From an uncultured Prevotellaceae bacterium (lineage in GTDB: Bacteria; Bacteroidota; Bacteroidia; Bacteroidales; Bacteroidaceae): DNA of 64,000 bases. Below are positions 1 through 6,319 of the stretch, piece after piece (positions within the stretch are counted from its first letter, which is position 1; each line of letters starts with the position of its first letter). The notes under the pieces were generated by a model that did not search any database, had not been told where the DNA came from, and worked only from the letters and a program-made list of their open reading frames with translations. Location: contig CACYJV010000004.1 in assembly GCA_902774815.1 (NCBI GenBank), forward strand, positions 57,172 to 121,171, read 5' to 3'. The translations under genes were made by a program, and so were the position numbers.

Positions 1-34
1 AGGAGTAAATCTAATCAACGTAAATCTAAGAATC

Positions 35-1222
35 ATGTACGGAAAAATGAAAGAACATCTCAGCCAGACACTGGCCGAGATTCGCGAGGCAGGACTCTAC
101 AAGGAAGAGCGCCTCATCGAAAGCCCGCAGCGTGCTGCCATCGAGGTCGCAGGCAAGGAAGTGCTGAACTTTTGCGCCAACAACTACCTTGGCTTGAGCG
201 ATAACAAGCGCATCATCGAGGCTTCGAAGAAGATGATGGACGAGCGCGGCTTCGGCATGTCGTCGGTACGCTTCATCTGCGGAACTCAGGACATTCACAA
301 ACAGTTGGAGAAGGCCATCTCTGAGTATTTCAAGACCGAGGATACCATTCTCTACGCGGCTTGCTTCGATGCCAATGGCGGCGTGTTCGAACCATTGCTC
401 ACCGACGAGGATGCCATTATCTCCGATGCCCTGAACCATGCCTCCATCATCGACGGCGTACGCCTTTGCAAGGCTAAGCGCTATCGCTATGCCAATGCCG
501 ACATGCAGGACCTGGAGCGTTGCCTGCAGGAAGCCCAGGAGCAGCGTTTCCGTATCATCGTCACCGACGGTGTGTTCTCGATGGACGGCAATGTCGCCCC
601 AATGGACAAAATCTGTGACTTGGCCGAGAAATACGATGCACTGGTCATGGTCGACGAGAGCCATTCAGCAGGCGTAGTCGGCAAGACAGGCCACGGCGTG
701 AGCGAGTTCTTCAACACCTACGGACGTATTGACATCTATACTGGCACATTAGGAAAGGCCTTCGGCGGTGCCCTCGGTGGCTTCACCACAGGTCGCAAGG
801 AAATCATCGACATGCTGCGCCAGCGCTCACGTCCTTATCTGTTCTCCAATTCACTGGCTCCCTGCATCATCGGTGCATCGCTCGAGGTGTTCAAGATCCT
901 CGGCGAAAGCGACGAACTGCACGACCGCCTCGTTGAAAACGTGGAGTACTTCCGCGACAAGATGATAGCCGCCGGCTTCGACATCAAGCCCACACAAAGT
1001 GCCATCTGCGCCGTCATGCTGTATGATGCCAAGCTGTCGCAGGTCTATGCCGCCAAGCTGCAGGAAGAGGGCATCTACGTCACTGGTTTCTACTATCCCG
1101 TGGTGCCGAAGGGCCAGGCCCGCATCCGCGTGCAGATCTCTGCCGGTCACAACCGCGAGCAACTCGACAAGTGCATCGCAGCCTTCATCAAGGTCGGTAA
1201 GGAACTTGGTGTGCTGAAATAA
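35..1222 (+). CDS. kbl: Glycine C-acetyltransferase (2-amino-3-ketobutyrate CoA ligase)
   Basis: A 395-residue PLP enzyme of the alpha-oxoamine synthase family. It converts 2-amino-3-oxobutyrate and CoA to glycine and acetyl-CoA, the second step of threonine breakdown in the cytosol. NNYLGLS lies near residue 48, VDESHSAG near 206, and TGTLGKAFGG carries the PLP lysine at about residue 241. The length is normal for the family. An AGGAG sequence sits at the window edge 30 bp upstream, too far to act as a ribosome site for this ATG. The partner threonine dehydrogenase, if present, would lie upstream outside the window. Other members of the family (KAPA or 5-aminolevulinate synthase) are possible, but the sequence reads as KBL throughout. 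The gene ends at a large bidirectional hairpin shared with lpxH. Confidence 0.95.
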   Translation: MYGKMKEHLSQTLAEIREAGLYKEERLIESPQRAAIEVAGKEVLNFCANNYLGLSDNKRIIEASKKMMDERGFGMSSVRFICGTQDIHKQLEKAISEYFKTEDTILYAACFDANGGVFEPLLTDEDAIISDALNHASIIDGVRLCKAKRYRYANADMQDLERCLQEAQEQRFRIIVTDGVFSMDGNVAPMDKICDLAEKYDALVMVDESHSAGVVGKTGHGVSEFFNTYGRIDIYTGTLGKAFGGALGGFTTGRKEIIDMLRQRSRPYLFSNSLAPCIIGASLEVFKILGESDELHDRLVENVEYFRDKMIAAGFDIKPTQSAICAVMLYDAKLSQVYAAKLQEEGIYVTGFYYPVVPKGQARIRVQISAGHNREQLDKCIAAFIKVGKELGVLK

Positions 1223-1251
1223 TAAAAGAAGCCCACACACAACCCACCCCC

Positions 1252-1360
1252 AAAAACCCACCCCCAACCCCTCCCCAAGGGAGGGTAGCTTGAAAACCCT
1301 TTCAATTGAAAAGACTAATCAGGCTACCCTCCCTTGGGGAGGGGTTGGGGGTGGGTTTTT
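1252..1360. terminator. Perfect 38-bp inverted repeat, likely bidirectional terminator
   Basis: Arms 1252-1289 and 1323-1360 are perfect reverse complements over 38 bp with a 33-bp loop. They lie between the convergent kbl and lpxH genes, and the outer ends are A-rich on the left and T-rich on the right, as a two-way terminator needs. Each arm also contains its own palindrome, CCCTCCCTTGGGGAGGGG. The same palindrome occurs at 14345-14380 and 14456-14491, so this is a pair of dispersed elements in inverted orientation rather than a terminator made from unique sequence. Confidence 0.8.
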
Positions 1361-1364
1361 TATT

Positions 1365-2174
1365 TTATGGCTGACTCTCTCCCTCTACGTATTCTTCAAG
1401 CAACAAGTGCTCACCATCAAAGACGGCATAGGTGAACTGCCAAATCCAATCGCCCAAGATGAGCATACGAGGACGACGTGGCGTATCCTGACCTTGCTGG
1501 CGCTGCGTTCGGTCAGGCGGCGCGGGCAACGAAAGGTCGAGCTCGATGTGGCGATGGCCAAAGATGAATACGTCTATGTCGGGGTGTGTCTGCAGATAAT
1601 CCTTGGCATAGAGCACCAGATGCTCGCGATCCTCACCCATATAGGGAGGCTCTTTGCCGTCGGCACGCTTCAGTCGTGAGTGCTTGGCCCAGCGCTGGCC
1701 CAACTGCATGCCCCACCACGGATGCACAAAGTTCAGCAAACGCTGGCAGACACGATTGTGGAACATCCATTTCAGGAACTTAAACTTGCGGTCGGGATCA
1801 CCCAAACCATCGCCATGAGCCAGATAGAACACGCGTCCATAGATGTCGGTCGTCAGCGGCTGGCGATGAAGGATGACGCCACACTCCTGCTCCAGATAGC
1901 CATAAGTCCAAATATCGTGGTTACCGGTGAAATAGTGCACCTCCACCCCATTGTCGGTCAGTTCCGAGATTTTTCCAAGGAAACGCGTGTAGCCTTTCGG
2001 CACAACATGCTTGTACTCGTCCCAGAAGTCGAACATATCGCCCAACAGGTAGACAGCGGCAGCCTTTTCCTTGATGCTGTCAAGGAATCTCACAAGGCGA
2101 CGCTCCTGCATGCGCTGATGTGGTATCGCCAGTGAGCCAAGGTGGGCATCGGCCAGAAAATAGACGTTCTTCAT
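1365..2174 (-). CDS. lpxH: UDP-2,3-diacylglucosamine diphosphatase
   Basis: A 269-residue calcineurin-type metallophosphatase of the LpxH family, which hydrolyses UDP-2,3-diacylglucosamine to lipid X and UMP in lipid A synthesis at the inner membrane. The metal ligands are in order: DAH at residues 9-11, GDMFDFW at 45-51, GNHD at 84-87, HGDGLGD near 120 and GHRH near 206. The C-terminal region holds the aromatic and basic residues typical of the LpxH cap. The ATG lies only 6 bp from the left arm of the neighbouring repeat cassette, so any transcript from upstream must pass through that cassette. It is convergent with kbl. Confidence 0.92.
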   Translation of the reverse strand: MKNVYFLADAHLGSLAIPHQRMQERRLVRFLDSIKEKAAAVYLLGDMFDFWDEYKHVVPKGYTRFLGKISELTDNGVEVHYFTGNHDIWTYGYLEQECGVILHRQPLTTDIYGRVFYLAHGDGLGDPDRKFKFLKWMFHNRVCQRLLNFVHPWWGMQLGQRWAKHSRLKRADGKEPPYMGEDREHLVLYAKDYLQTHPDIDVFIFGHRHIELDLSLPAPPDRTQRQQGQDTPRRPRMLILGDWIWQFTYAVFDGEHLLLEEYVEGESQP

Positions 2175-2180
2175 TATTAT

Positions 2181-2703
2181 ATAGTTGATAGTTGACAGTT
2201 GAAAGTTGATAGTTATGATTACTATTCGTGATAGTACCGCCTTTGGCGCTACTACTATATCGATTAAATCATATAATACCCATATTCTTCTTTTTGGTCT
2301 TGATGATACTAGTGAGAATCTTTATGATTTCAATGTTGTCGGCCTCCATAGAGTAGAACTGCTTGTTCGTAAGGTAGCCTCCCGTGTACAATTTCTTTAA
2401 CCAGTAAAGTGTTTCATCGGCTTCTTTAAGTGCAATTGACAGTTTGCTAACAAAGTCGGCATCGCTCTGAGCATTCTGGCTTTCCGTGATATTGGCCCCT
2501 ATGCTTGTGCCGCTGCGATAGACCTGTTTTGCCATAATGGTCTCAATATTCCCATTGACAAGATACTTATACATCAGCACTATCCTGTCGGTGAAACAAT
2601 CGGCTTTTATCTCTATAAGGGATCTTCTTCTAGGCAATACCATTATCCACCGCTGCTAAGAGTAATCACAACTATCAACTTTCAACTCTCAACTGTCAAC
2701 TGT
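2181..2703. mobile_element. Inverted heptad-repeat cassette enclosing a four-helix-bundle gene
   Basis: Arms 2181-2223 and 2661-2703 are 43 bp each and match as reverse complements at 39 of 43 positions. Most mismatches would be G-U pairs in RNA. Each arm is made of degenerate 7-bp units (GTTGANA-like) ending inward in a TGATTACT motif. The arms enclose a single gene at 2269-2643. The right arm ends directly at the stop codon of the DUF59 gene and the left arm stops 6 bp before the lpxH ATG, so the cassette fills the gap exactly. In RNA it would form a long stem with the gene in the loop, as in 23S rRNA intervening sequences that carry related genes. Mobility is inferred: no transposase and no target-site duplication are visible. 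A smaller hairpin lies at 2232-2254. Confidence 0.5.
2269..2643 (-). CDS. Four helix bundle protein (S23 / 23S rRNA-intervening-sequence family)
   Basis: A 124-residue, all-helical small protein. The signature RSGTSIGANITES is at about residues 43-55, followed by the helix-rich DFVSKLSIALKEADETLYWLK region and a lysine-rich tail. This matches the four helix bundle family first found inside 23S rRNA intervening sequences and related to the accessory protein Avd of diversity-generating retroelements. No reverse transcriptase or rRNA lies nearby, so neither context applies here. The function of free-standing members is unknown to me. The gene is enclosed by inverted heptad repeats and may be the protein partner of that repeat family. 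Confidence 0.85.
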   Translation of the reverse strand: MVLPRRRSLIEIKADCFTDRIVLMYKYLVNGNIETIMAKQVYRSGTSIGANITESQNAQSDADFVSKLSIALKEADETLYWLKKLYTGGYLTNKQFYSMEADNIEIIKILTSIIKTKKKNMGII

Positions 2704-3024
2704 TCATTCGAACCCCAGTTCCACGCGTGCCTCTTCGGACATCATAGACTGGTCCCAGGCAGGTTCGAACACGAGGTTGACAGTACAGCCCTTCACCCCC
2801 TCAAGTGCATCCACTTTCTGGCGGACATCCTCCAGGATGAAGTCGGCAGCCGGACAGGAGGGAGCCGTGAAAGTCATGTCAATCTCCACTTCGCCGTCGT
2901 CCTTTACCTCTATGCGATAGATGAGTCCAAGCTCATAGATGTCAACGGGAATCTCAGGATCGTAGACGGTTTTCAGCACGTCAACAATCCGTTCTTCAAT
3001 CCAAATTTTCTCGGTTTGTTCCAT
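2704..3024 (-). CDS. DUF59 / MIP18-type Fe-S cluster assembly protein (SufT-like)
   Basis: A 106-residue single-domain DUF59 protein. DPEIPVDIYELGLIY is in the N-terminal half, and TAPSCPAADF contains the conserved cysteine expected in this family, which helps deliver or mature Fe-S clusters in the cytosol. I start at 3024 (MEQTEK), not at an in-frame upstream codon at 3063, because a strong -7 element (TATCTTTG, 3034-3041) lies within that longer reading frame. The transcript leader would be nearly absent. No other suf genes are in the window. The stop codon abuts the right arm of the four-helix-bundle cassette. Confidence 0.85.
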   Translation of the reverse strand: MEQTEKIWIEERIVDVLKTVYDPEIPVDIYELGLIYRIEVKDDGEVEIDMTFTAPSCPAADFILEDVRQKVDALEGVKGCTVNLVFEPAWDQSMMSEEARVELGFE

Positions 3025-3033
3025 ATATGTCTG

Positions 3034-3064
3034 CAAAGATAATGGAATTTGAAGACAACACAAA
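3034..3064 (-). promoter_or_regulatory. Bacteroidales-type promoter of the DUF59 gene
   Basis: Read on the minus strand, TTTG at 3061-3064 is followed after exactly 19 bp by TATCTTTG at 3034-3041, matching the Bacteroidales consensus of TTTG and TAnnTTTG. The ATG begins about 9 bp beyond the -7 element, so the message is close to leaderless. Confidence 0.75.
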
Positions 3065-3070
3065 ATTTTT

Positions 3071-3196
3071 TAATTGATAATTGACAATTGATAATTGACA
3101 GTTATGATTACCTTATTCCTTTTGCGGTTTCCACAGACAGGCCAAGCAGACAAGGGAAATCATAATTATCAATTATCAATTTTCAATTATTAATTT
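3071..3196. repeat. Inverted heptad-repeat pair without a gene (empty cassette)
   Basis: Arms 3071-3110 and 3157-3196 match as reverse complements at about 34 of 40 positions. They use the same 7-bp repeat logic (ATTGATA units) and the same inner TTATGATT motif as the cassette at 2181-2703. The 46 bp between them contains no reading frame. The right arm includes the stop codon of the sugar kinase gene at 3190-3192. This may be an empty or deleted form of the gene-carrying cassette. Confidence 0.6.
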
Positions 3197-4215
3197 CGAA
3201 CAGGAATCTGTTCGATTATCTCTTCTTCCGTCACCAGGTTGAAGTCGCCTGCGACAGAATTCTTCAGTTGTGAGGCAGCTATCGAGAAGTCCAAGCAGTG
3301 TTGTGGCTGGCCATTCCACTTTTCTGCGGCATGGATGTAGGCTGCAACGAAGGCATCGCCCACACCAACGGGATCGACTATCGGGTATATGTCGTAGATA
3401 TGGCCTTGATAAATCTCGCCCTCATACCACAGCAACGCCGTCAGCGTGTGATGAGTGGAGGTTATCTGGTTGCGCAGGCCCAGCATCATCTCGCGACAGT
3501 TCGGGAACTGGCGGTGCATCTCGTCGAAGTAGCGACGATAGGCATCCATGTCAAGTTCGGTATCAGCCATCATGTGATCCATGGGTACCTGCTTCACGCC
3601 CGTAGCCACTTCCCACTCGTCCTGATCACCGAAGATATAGTCGCTGTACTGCATCAGCGCGTTCAGCGTCTTGTGGGCATCGGCACCTTCGTAGCGCCAA
3701 AGGTTCTTGCGGAAGTTGATGTCGCACGTGATGCGCAGTCCCATGTTCTTGGCCGTCTGCACTGCCTCGAACGTGGCATCGGTGGCCGACTGCGACACGG
3801 CACAAGTGATTCCCGAACAATGGAAGATGTCCGTACGGCTGAAGATGTCTTTCCAAGGGAACATGCCTGGTGCACACGAGTAGAACGATGACCCACGGCG
3901 GTCGTAAACCACCTGAGAGCGGCGCAGTCCGGCAGCTGCCTCGAAGTAATAGGTGCCCAGACGATCACCACCGCGCACCACGTCGTGCGTGTCAATGCCG
4001 TAGTAGCGCAGTTCGTTCAGGCAGGCCTGCCCCATTTCGTTCTGCGGCACGCGCGACACGTAACCCACCTTGTTGCCAAGCATCGCCAGCGACACGGCCA
4101 CGTTAGCCTCGGAACCACCAAACTTGCCCGTCCACGACGTGCCTTGCTTCAGCCGCATGTGCTCGTCCTTCGACCACCGCAGCAATATCTCGCCAAACGT
4201 TACGATCCTCTTCAT
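3190..4215 (-). CDS. PfkB-family sugar kinase, probably 2-keto-3-deoxygluconate kinase
   Basis: A 341-residue ribokinase/PfkB-fold kinase. The N-terminal motif GGSEANVAVSLAMLG is near residue 33, and the C-terminal anion hole and catalytic base is DPVGVGDAF, with GVGD in place of the usual GAGD and the aspartate kept. The overall pattern, including the FGEILLRWS start and the DINFRKNLW segment, is that of KDG kinases, which phosphorylate 2-keto-3-deoxygluconate from uronate breakdown. No aldolase or uronate isomerase is adjacent, so substrate assignment rests on similarity alone. A strong promoter and three tandem hairpins lie upstream. The stop codon falls inside a heptad repeat. Confidence 0.75.
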   Translation of the reverse strand: MKRIVTFGEILLRWSKDEHMRLKQGTSWTGKFGGSEANVAVSLAMLGNKVGYVSRVPQNEMGQACLNELRYYGIDTHDVVRGGDRLGTYYFEAAAGLRRSQVVYDRRGSSFYSCAPGMFPWKDIFSRTDIFHCSGITCAVSQSATDATFEAVQTAKNMGLRITCDINFRKNLWRYEGADAHKTLNALMQYSDYIFGDQDEWEVATGVKQVPMDHMMADTELDMDAYRRYFDEMHRQFPNCREMMLGLRNQITSTHHTLTALLWYEGEIYQGHIYDIYPIVDPVGVGDAFVAAYIHAAEKWNGQPQHCLDFSIAASQLKNSVAGDFNLVTEEEIIEQIPVRN

Positions 4216-4240
4216 ATTAGTTTATTAAGCTATTCTTTGG

Positions 4241-4271
4241 CAAAGATACGAAAAATCGAGCGCAGAACAAA
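4241..4271 (-). promoter_or_regulatory. Promoter of the sugar kinase gene
   Basis: On the minus strand, TTTG (4268-4271) and TATCTTTG (4241-4248) are separated by 19 bp, the ideal Bacteroidales spacing. The ATG begins 26 bp past the -7 element. Three tandem hairpins that contain further TATCTT-like sequences lie just upstream at 4304-4493. Confidence 0.75.
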
Positions 4272-4303
4272 AGAAACGCGTTTCTTTTTTATGCCGAGAT
4301 AGA

Positions 4304-4493
4304 GTATCTTCGCGACTTTTGTCGCAAAGATACGAATAAGTGAGTGAAAAACCAAATTTATTTGAGTTTTTCCGAGCGGGAGTATCTTCGACGAATGTCA
4401 AAGTTACGAATAAGTGAGTGAAATGCAAAGCAAAAAACAAAGTTTTTGATTTCATTTCCGAGCGGAAGTATCTTCGACGATTGTCAATGATAC
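4304..4493. repeat. Three tandem imperfect hairpins upstream of the sugar kinase
   Basis: Hairpins at 4304-4333, 4382-4407 and 4468-4493 start 78 and 86 bp apart. Each has a left arm GTATCTTCGNC, a 4-nt loop and a right arm reading GTCNNAGATAC or a close variant. The first pairs at 12 of 13 positions, the other two at 9 of 11. The flanks are repeated too: CCGAGCGG before copies 2 and 3, and ACGAATAAGTGAGTGAAA after copies 1 and 2. The arms resemble -7 elements facing each other. They fill most of the 415-bp gap between the kinase and rpsT. No gene is visible in the gap. Confidence 0.75.
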
Positions 4494-4630
4494 GAAGATG
4501 ATGTCGAACTGCAAAAAGAAACTGACAGATCTGTTCAACAAAAACATTCAGGCCGCCTTCCTCCTCTGCGGATGGAAAAGCGGCCTGTATAAAATGCGGT
4601 TTAGGGAAAATTTGTCTTGCCCTGAATCTC

Positions 4631-4882
4631 TTAGAGCTTAGCGATGTGCTTGGTCAAACTCGACTTCAGGTTGGCAGCCTTGTTCTTGTGGATGACATTG
4701 GTCTTAGCCAGCTTGTCAAGCATCTTCTGCACCGAAGGATACAGCTTCATAGCCTCTTCCTTGTCGGTCATAGCGCGCAGCTTGCGAACTGCATTGCGCA
4801 TGGTCTTGCCATAATAACGGTTGTGCTCGTTGCGAGTCTTGGTCTGACGAATTCTCTTCAGAGATGATTTGTGATTTGCCAT
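4631..4882 (-). CDS. rpsT: 30S ribosomal protein S20
   Basis: An 83-residue, lysine- and arginine-rich helical protein beginning [18 protein letters not shown], which is the S20 signature. S20 binds 16S rRNA early in assembly of the small subunit. The length is typical. It is a single-gene unit with about 175 bp to the tRNA-Glu gene upstream. That gap contains GC-rich short inverted repeats but no gene. Confidence 0.97.
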   Translation of the reverse strand: MANHKSSLKRIRQTKTRNEHNRYYGKTMRNAVRKLRAMTDKEEAMKLYPSVQKMLDKLAKTNVIHKNKAANLKSSLTKHIAKL

Positions 4883-5057
4883 TGTTCTTTTAACTTTTTA
4901 ATTGTTGAATAATGTTACGACGGAAGCCTATGGGTCTTGCGCTTCTGAGGGCTGCCCTGAGCCGGCGGCGAACCGCCTTTCGTCACCATTTTCTCGCCGT
5001 CTGGCGGTTAGCGATAGCGCATCGCTGCGCAGATGACAAATTCCTGTTGATTGAAAG

Positions 5058-5129
5058 TAGTCCCTAGGAGAGTCGAACTCCTCTTTAGAGAATGAAAATC
5101 TCTCGTCCTAACCGATAGACGAAGGGACC
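5058..5129 (-). tRNA. tRNA-Glu (anticodon TTC)
   Basis: The minus strand folds as a 72-nt cloverleaf. The acceptor stem is GGTCCCT with AGGGACT, the D-arm has TCGGTTAGG, the anticodon stem is AGAGA/TCTCT around the loop TTTTCAT, and the T-arm is AGGAG-TTCGACT-CTCCT. Anticodon TTC reads GAA and GAG. No CCA is encoded. One G-U pair closes the acceptor stem. Confidence 0.95.
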
Positions 5130-5229
5130 AAGGCTTTTTGCTTCTTTCAGTAAAGTGGGTGCAAAGGTAAGGATTTTTTTTTAATCCACCAAATTTTTCT
5201 TTATCTTTTCATTCTTTCGGAACAAATTT

Positions 5230-5537
5230 GCACTTTTTCGCCCCTCTACCTTTGCTTTTTCGCGCACGTACCATACCTTTTCGCGCAGGAACCATTGCTT
5301 TTTTTGCCGAAAGACCATTGCTTTGCAGGCAAGTACGCAATGCTTTGTCGCCGACAACTCAATGCTTTCTCGCCCATAAACCAATGCTTTCGAGTCAACA
5401 ACTCAATGCTTCGTCGCTTACAAAGCAATGACCCGCAGTCTGCAAAGCATAGCTCTATACCCCTATAAAGCTATGCTTCTTATCGTACAAAGCTATGGGT
5501 CTTGCAGCATAAAGCTATCCTTTGTTCGCTCCGAGGT
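5230..5537. repeat. 22-bp phased dyad array A
   Basis: About 14 consecutive units, nearly all exactly 22 bp, each beginning ATTGCTTT, AATGCTTT or a variant and often ending AAAGC, so unit junctions form the dyad AAAGCWWWGCTTT. Exceptions are units of 21 bp at 5230-5250 and 5273-5293, one of 23 bp at 5294-5316, and the 23-bp unit 5449-5471 containing TATACCCCT, which is followed by exactly three more units. That 23-bp unit and the next one form a 15-bp stem with a CCCC loop (14 of 15 paired). The units are not identical, so this is neither a CRISPR nor a simple tandem duplication. It lies upstream of tRNA-Glu. Confidence 0.85.
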
Positions 5538-5992
5538 AAAGATTATTGACGATTTCTGAATCATTCATGTTCAATTTATGATAATTCCTGTTTGATCATA
5601 AAGAAAACAGCTTTGTGGTCGGCCTCTGGCCTCAAAATCAATAGAAAATCTTTTTGAAAATCAATCAGTCCGTGAAAGATTTTTGAATCAATTTTTGAAA
5701 GATTTTGAGCGTAGCGACCCAATGACTATTAGAATTCATTTCATTCGCAACATTCTTTCCCCGCTACGCTCTGTTCGCTATCTATGTTGTGCGACATCTT
5801 CCTATACTACCTGTGTTTTTATTTTTTGCTGCAACTGCTGCCAGTTTGCAAAAGTTATTGATGCACCGTGTGTTACGGACTGGCAGCAACATGGCAGCAC
5901 TGGCAGCAAACCCCGATTTTAACTAAATATTAACACTTTTCTCACTTTCTAACGTAGTGTATGTTCAGTGTATGTTTAGTGTATTAACTTTG
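5538..5992. other. Non-coding gap with inverted repeats
   Basis: No convincing gene. Visible structure: A/T-rich AAATC and GATTTT repeats at about 5632-5710, a 10-bp perfect inverted repeat GAGCGTAGCG (5707-5716) with CGCTACGCTC (5762-5771), and CTGCTGCCAGT at 5834-5845 facing several ACTGGCAGCA copies at 5879-5910. The last 50 bp, with CACTTTCT, ACGTAGTGTATG and GTGTATG repeats, is duplicated at about 11102-11150 downstream of the full-length beta-barrel gene. Confidence 0.6.
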
Positions 5993-6271
5993 TTACCTCG
6001 TTACCTTGAACTTATAGCCCAGCGTCAACATGAAGGCACGGTTGCGCATGTGGCCGACATCCTCCTTGGAGATATTCGCCAGGCCAAACACGTAGCGGGC
6101 GTCCAGCGAGAGGTTTCGCCATTCGTAGGCAATGCCCACGGGGATGCCCAGGTCGAACGTGTTCACCACTTCCTTAATACTACCGTCGACCTCTACTCCC
6201 ACAAGACCACTCATGGAAGGATCTCCTATTGTAGTCATGCCTTCATCCTGGGGATTAGCGAATGCCGCCAC
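5993..6271 (-). pseudogene. Truncated copy of the outer-membrane beta-barrel gene
   Basis: The last about 55 residues are nearly identical to the C-terminus of the beta-barrel protein at 11250-11981, including NLSLDARYVFGLANISKEDV. The signal peptide and first two thirds are missing. An in-frame TAA lies three codons upstream of the first possible start (a GTG), so the frame cannot extend further. The downstream flank is shared with the intact locus as well. It is best read as the 3' remnant of a duplicated barrel gene after a deletion. The remnant directly follows the BspA-like gene. Confidence 0.8.
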
Positions 6272-6319
6272 CTCCGATTATAAGTTGAAACCATATCAGC
6301 TGGGCCTTCGTCATACGGA

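Noticed and set aside
1290-1679. Plus-strand frame antisense to lpxH
   Set aside because: It runs through the inverted-repeat terminator and the opposite strand of a well-supported gene.
2269-2643. Accessory protein of a diversity-generating retroelement
   Set aside because: No reverse transcriptase or template/variable repeat pair is in the window.
4225-4455. Short minus-strand reading frame upstream of the sugar kinase
   Set aside because: It covers the tandem hairpins and the promoter; its residue repeats reflect the DNA repeats, and no family pattern is visible.
5230-5537. CRISPR array
   Set aside because: The conserved part is only about 13 bp and degenerate, spacers are 9 bp, and no cas genes are present; CRISPR repeats are longer and nearly identical.
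5683-5922. Possible small plus-strand gene
   Set aside because: Composition is that of repeat-rich intergenic DNA, with no promoter nearby and no recognisable motif.
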